36,809 nucleotides of DNA from an uncultured bacterium (lineage in GTDB: Bacteria; Bacteroidota; Bacteroidia; Sphingobacteriales; Sphingobacteriaceae), in the NCBI GenBank assembly GCA_903838995.1, contig CAIMAP010000021.1, positions 1 through 36,809 on the forward strand. The letters run 5' to 3'. Both the position numbers and the translations under genes were made by a program. Numbering within the stretch: the first letter of the stretch is position 1; each line of letters begins with the position of its first letter. The notes below the pieces were generated by a model. The model saw only the letters and a list, made by a program, of their open reading frames with translations. It ran no database searches and was not told the DNA's origin. Of this stretch, positions 34,441-36,809 are shown in pieces.

Positions 34441-36030
34441 TTAATCTATAGTTAAAATAGTAAAGTGCTTAATTAATGGCTCGCTATTATTTTTTATCAA
34501 TTGAATAAATGAATCGTGGTGCATATACCAATAACAAAAATTTTCCTGGCGTTCTTGTAAAATTCCATTAGGGAAAAATGCGCTTTTTAATTTTTCGATT
34601 TGTTGAATAGCCACCGTATGATTTTTCTTTTCGGCCTTTTGCATTTTTTTCTCTAAGCCTTTTAGCAAATTGGCAATTTTAGTGGTTGCCGCTGCCGAAC
34701 TAGCTAGTAATGTTTGGTCGATGTTTTGCAGTTTTGTTTGAATAGCTTGTATTTGCTCGTTTATCATTTGCTGCTCTGTGTCGAGTGATAATATATTTTG
34801 GCTATTCGTCTTAACATATGCATCTATAAGCTCCTGAAGAGGCTTAAAAATGCTTTCTACGCTAGGTAATAGCGCTTCAATGGTTTTCAAATGTTTTTGA
34901 TTGCTCAAGGCAAAAGAATTTCGCCAAGCAAGCATCGGGAATGGAATTTGATAATGTGCGAAAGTGCTTTTCAATTGTAACCAATAAGCCATTTCGCCTG
35001 GTCCGCCAATATAGGCCAAGTTGGGTAAAATAAATTCTTGGTACAATGGACGCATCAAAACATTAGGACTGAATTTTTCTGGATGTAATTTAATTGCAGC
35101 TTGCAGTTCTTCGGCACTGAATTGATTTTTTTGATCTGCCGTTTCAAATCCTGTTTCGGTTTGAATGATTCTGCTTCTCGTATTTTCAGAAAGATAAAAG
35201 AAATTTATTTCCCTTGGATTTACTTGAATTGGATATTGTTTTTCCAATAAGGTATTTGTTTCGGAAACCTGATGAAAACTGTTTTGTTCAAAAATATCGC
35301 TGCGTATAATTTCTGAAAATTCTTTTTTCAATAATGGGTGGTTTGCATCTATTATTACCAGGCCATATTGTTTAAATAATTCGTTCACTAAAATACGCGT
35401 GGCAGCTGCTAAAGATTTTTGCTCGGTATAGGCTAATTTGAAAAGAGAAATAATTTTTTCTTTACCAGCTTGATTGCCTAAATAGTGATCGATTGAATCT
35501 ATGATTTGATCAATGCCGCTAGTAGCTAATTCGCCAACGGCACCGCCACTTTGCGCTTTCCATTCAAATGTGGTACCTGCAATGTTTGCGTGGTTTATTT
35601 CTTCAAAATCGTGGTCTTCGCTGGCCATCCAAAAAACAGGAACTACTTTGTTTCCAGGATTTGCTGCCGCCGCTTTTTCGGCTAAATTAATGCAAGTAAT
35701 AATTTTATAAATAAAATAAAGCTCGCCCGTAAATAAACTTAATTGATGACCTGTAGTAATCGTAAAAGTATTTTCGTTTGCTAGCGCGGCAATATTTTGT
35801 AAGGTTAATTCGGAAGCATCAATCGATAGATATTGTTCATTCAACACTTGCAAAAGAACGGTACGATTGATTGATTGTTTTTTTCGATGAGCAATAATGC
35901 TTTCAAAAGAAGCAATGTTTGGCGAATAAGTGTAAAACGGTTTTAGTTTTTGCCCTTCGTTTAAGTAATCAAGAAAAATAGAACCGAAGCTGCCAGTGGA
36001 AGCATAAGGTATTTGAATCGTATTTTCCAT
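34441..36030 (-). CDS. bshC: Bacillithiol biosynthesis cysteine-adding enzyme
   Basis: Cytoplasmic enzyme of 529 residues that adds cysteine to glucosaminyl-malate in the last step of bacillithiol synthesis. Family hallmarks are FTITTGHQLSLFTGELYFIYK, VPVFWMASEDHDFEEIN, and a C-terminal coiled-coil region (~400-480, rich in Lys, Gln and Glu). Length is normal for BshC. It starts 11 bases after rimO on the same strand, so the two are probably co-transcribed. It implies bacillithiol as the low-molecular-weight thiol of this organism; bshA and bshB are not in the window. Confidence 0.95.
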   Translation of the reverse strand: MENTIQIPYASTGSFGSIFLDYLNEGQKLKPFYTYSPNIASFESIIAHRKKQSINRTVLLQVLNEQYLSIDASELTLQNIAALANENTFTITTGHQLSLFTGELYFIYKIITCINLAEKAAAANPGNKVVPVFWMASEDHDFEEINHANIAGTTFEWKAQSGGAVGELATSGIDQIIDSIDHYLGNQAGKEKIISLFKLAYTEQKSLAAATRILVNELFKQYGLVIIDANHPLLKKEFSEIIRSDIFEQNSFHQVSETNTLLEKQYPIQVNPREINFFYLSENTRSRIIQTETGFETADQKNQFSAEELQAAIKLHPEKFSPNVLMRPLYQEFILPNLAYIGGPGEMAYWLQLKSTFAHYQIPFPMLAWRNSFALSNQKHLKTIEALLPSVESIFKPLQELIDAYVKTNSQNILSLDTEQQMINEQIQAIQTKLQNIDQTLLASSAAATTKIANLLKGLEKKMQKAEKKNHTVAIQQIEKLKSAFFPNGILQERQENFCYWYMHHDSFIQLIKNNSEPLIKHFTILTID

Positions 36031-36041
36031 TGCTTATTTAT

Positions 36042-36809
36042 TTAGCTTACAACATCGCCGTAAAGGTCGAATTCGGTGGCTTTGCTAATCTTCGCCTGCA
36101 CAAAACTACCGACACTAAGGTATTGATCTTTTGCCGAAAGTAAAACTTCGTTGTCTACTTCTGGCGAATCAAATTCGGTTCTGCCAATAAAATAATCTTT
36201 TTCTTTGCGATCAATCATTACTTTAAAAGTCTGGCCTACTTTAGCCTGGTTGAGTTGTAAAGAAATATCTTGTTGCACTTCCATTACCCTGTCTGCACGG
36301 TTTTGTTTTTCTTCTGCCGTTAGCGTATCGTTCAAAGTATGGGCATGGGTATTTTCTTCGTGCGAATAAGTAAATACGCCTAATCGATCAAATTTACTTT
36401 GTTCTACAAATTCGATTAACTCTGCTACATCTTGTTCAGTTTCGCCAGGATAGCCTGCTATCATGGTGGTTCGCAAAGCAATGTTTGGCACTTTTGCCCT
36501 TATTTGCTCTACCAATTCAATGGTTCTTCTTTTGGTAATTCCACGACGCATCGATTTTAACATGTTATCGCTAATGTGTTGCAAAGGCATGTCTAAGTAT
36601 TTACAAATATTACTGCGTTCGTTCATGACATCTAACACATCCATGGGGAATTGAGAAGGGTAGGCGTATTGTAAACGAATCCATTCTAATCCTTCTACGT
36701 CAGATAAATGTTTTAATAAATCTGCTAATTTACGGTCGTTGTAAATATCCAATCCGTAATAAGTTAAATCTTGCGCAATTAAAATAAGTTCTTTAGTGCC
36801 TTTGTTTAC
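36042..36809 (-). CDS. rimO: Ribosomal protein S12 methylthiotransferase RimO (5' end missing)
   Basis: Radical-SAM enzyme that methylthiolates an Asp of ribosomal protein S12. Only the C-terminal ~255 residues are present; the frame stays open to the right edge and begins with VNKGTKELILIAQDLTYYG, so the Cys cluster lies outside. Visible parts are the SAM-barrel segments (CKYLDMPLQHISDNML, LRTTMIAGYPGET) and the C-terminal TRAM domain with GRTEFDSPEVDNEV, which distinguishes RimO from MiaB. The TTG at 36752 is internal and is not the start. Followed by bshC. Confidence 0.94.
   Translation of the reverse strand, partial: VNKGTKELILIAQDLTYYGLDIYNDRKLADLLKHLSDVEGLEWIRLQYAYPSQFPMDVLDVMNERSNICKYLDMPLQHISDNMLKSMRRGITKRRTIELVEQIRAKVPNIALRTTMIAGYPGETEQDVAELIEFVEQSKFDRLGVFTYSHEENTHAHTLNDTLTAEEKQNRADRVMEVQQDISLQLNQAKVGQTFKVMIDRKEKDYFIGRTEFDSPEVDNEVLLSAKDQYLSVGSFVQAKISKATEFDLYGDVVS

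Noticed and set aside
36750-36752. TTG at 36752 as the rimO start
   Set aside because: The frame is open to the window edge and the upstream residues match RimO, so this is an internal Leu codon.

Overview
The window comes from a low-GC Bacteroidota chromosome, probably a Chitinophagia- or Sphingobacteriia-like lineage; the family cannot be fixed from sequence alone. The evidence is: three secreted proteins with C-terminal domains typical of type IX secretion (T9SS) cargo, A-rich ribosome-binding regions instead of strong Shine-Dalgarno sites, Bacteroidota-type -7 promoter elements (TAnnTTTG), a tRNA gene without an encoded CCA end, the gene order parA-parB-DUF5683-dapB-lepB, and a bacillithiol gene (bshC). 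No insertion sequence, phage gene or CRISPR array was seen.

Layout. Positions 1-79 hold the 3' end of a tRNA-Phe gene and its terminator. From 143 to 5167 there is a propeller-type sensor histidine kinase, its LuxR-type response regulator and a thioredoxin-fold protein. A DMT-family permease (minus strand) and a large S8 subtilase with a T9SS tail (plus strand) follow, ending at a strong bidirectional terminator (9045-9078).

The most notable region is 9100-23118. Eight minus-strand genes, separated by at most 36 bases and several overlapping, run from 21171 down to 9100. In transcription order they encode a TIM-barrel glycoside hydrolase (GH158/GH2-like), two large outer-membrane beta-barrel proteins, two lipoproteins with beta-sandwich binding domains, a GH3 beta-glucosidase, a GH16 lipoprotein endo-glucanase, and a T9SS-exported protein with three tandem 170-residue modules. 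Divergent from them is a FucP-like sugar permease. Together they look like a complete beta-glucan (laminarin or mixed-linkage type) capture, cleavage and uptake locus. It has clear boundaries on both sides and contains no SusC or SusD gene; the two barrel proteins occupy the place where a SusCD pair would be expected. This is the best candidate here for an undescribed system.

The rest is mostly housekeeping: thymidine kinase, a conserved hypothetical gene, an oligopeptide-type ABC binding lipoprotein, a BtuF-like protein without a signal peptide, parAB with DUF5683, dapB and lepB, an LDH2-family dehydrogenase, a secreted Asp-box protein with a strong promoter and high-expression codon use, bshC, and rimO cut by the right edge. 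No gene-free stretch exceeds 300 bases; the longest, 21172-21444, is the divergent control region of the glucan locus.
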